A model generated the notes under the pieces. It had not been told where the DNA came from. It did no database searches and worked only from the letters and a program-made list of their open reading frames with translations. 64,000 nucleotides of DNA from Nonomuraea endophytica (GTDB taxonomy: Bacteria; Actinomycetota; Actinomycetes; Streptosporangiales; Streptosporangiaceae), in the NCBI RefSeq assembly GCF_014203235.1, contig NZ_JACHIN010000001.1, positions 1,054,001-1,118,000 of the forward strand, in the 5' to 3' direction. The position numbers and the translations under genes are program-made. This document shows positions 63,678 to 64,000 of this stretch, piece after piece. How positions within the stretch are numbered: position 1 is the first letter of the stretch; each line of letters opens with the position of its first letter.

Positions 63678-63712
63678 AAGGCCGTTTCCGAAGATCGGAA
63701 GCGGCCTTTTTG
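63678..63712 (+). terminator. Rho-independent terminator of tRNA-Pro
   Basis: AAGGCCGTTTCCGA and TCGGAAGCGGCCTT form a long stem with one mismatch and an AGA loop, followed by TTT. It begins 10 bases after the tRNA. Confidence 0.9.
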
Positions 63713-63786
63713 CATGCAGTGCAGCTAGTTGCCCTCCCATTCATGAAGGCCGAGACCCCAGCCCTCTCTTGCAGGGGCGCGTGGTG

Positions 63787-64000
63787 TCAGAAGCGAGTGT
63801 CCTTGTCGAAACGCGCTTGCGCCCTGATCTGCTTCACCACATCTGCGGGCAGTCCGCGCAGGTCAGCGCCCCTCATATCAGCTCGACGCAGATCGGCACC
63901 CCGCAGGTTGGCCGTGCGAAGGTCCGCGCCGGTCAGGTTCGCACTGCGCATGTCGGCACCACTCAGGTCGGCTCCGTTCAGGAACGCGGGTGACAGGCGC
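63787..64000 (-). CDS. Pentapeptide-repeat protein, C-terminal part (cut by window edge)
   Basis: The frame runs in from beyond 64000 and stops with TGA at 63787. The visible 70 residues consist of A(D/N)LxX repeats ([20 protein letters not shown], then [20 protein letters not shown]) and a C-terminal non-repeat helix ([20 protein letters not shown]). Only the 3' end is present, so the start and full length are unknown. It is a second, different pentapeptide-repeat gene from that at 46578. Confidence 0.85.
   Translation of the reverse strand, partial: RLSPAFLNGADLSGADMRSANLTGADLRTANLRGADLRRADMRGADLRGLPADVVKQIRAQARFDKDTRF

Noticed and set aside
63535..63744. A 69-residue minus-strand frame across the tRNA gene with GFEPTASSSRTKRAAKLRYTP-like content
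   Set aside because: This is the well-known false protein produced by reading the antisense strand of tRNA-Pro; the plus strand is a perfect cloverleaf.

Overview
The window is a 64 kb stretch of chromosome from a very G+C-rich, multicellular, differentiating actinomycete. The gene set (BldG, WblA, XRE/DUF397 pairs, a Ser/Thr kinase with WD40 repeats, GTG/TTG starts, ATGA/GTGA overlaps) fits the Streptosporangiales (Nonomuraea-like) better than Streptomyces or Mycobacterium. That placement is an inference; no 16S gene or other taxonomic marker is present.

Left part (1-26.8 kb). After about 950 bases without a supported gene comes an XRE regulator with its DUF397 partner. Divergent from it is a two-gene unit that looks like the remnant of an integrative conjugative element, preceded by two copies of the palindrome TGCAA-S-TTGCA. 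Next are a stand-alone molybdopterin oxidoreductase, an HD hydrolase and a membrane Rieske protein. An NmrA-family reductase follows, under a near-perfect SoxR-type promoter. Further on are a TauE exporter, an SPFH protein, an ABC ATPase, a WD40 Ser/Thr kinase, a NarL-type two-component system, an SDR-queA pair, serB, a FUSC transporter, sixA with a newly noted 36-residue membrane protein, and the proton pyrophosphatase hppA. Two paralogous secreted proteins (14507 and 19259) of a family I do not recognise flank the two-component/SDR/queA block.

Right part (27.6-64 kb). Gene order here is the conserved actinobacterial core known from memory of Streptomyces coelicolor (around SCO3547-SCO3580) and M. 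tuberculosis (around Rv3649-Rv3683): hppA, rsbW-like, bldG, helicase, tad pilus cluster (ssd-tadA-tadB-tadC-pilin-TadE-TadE-like), Fic-like protein, acs, nhaA, holin-X protein, alpha/beta hydrolase, marP, Nudix, nth, crp, MBL, Nudix, ridA, DUF4177, two ArsA ATPases, wblA, class A PBP, YqeY, metallophosphoesterase and tRNA-Pro. The window ends inside a pentapeptide-repeat gene.

Within this core, a block of about 3.5 kb (50887-54421: NmrA paralogue, Lrp regulator, half-size MFS protein, secreted protein) sits where crp and the MBL gene are adjacent in the species I recall, so it is probably an accessory insertion.

The window is rich in repeats: a dispersed repeat of about 143 bp (two near-identical copies and one diverged), ten copies of a 22-bp tandem unit just after a stop codon, an in-frame 15-bp repeat inside a Nudix gene, a 20-bp array that copies the stop codon of the yqeY gene, and a 240-residue disordered insert inside a helicase domain.
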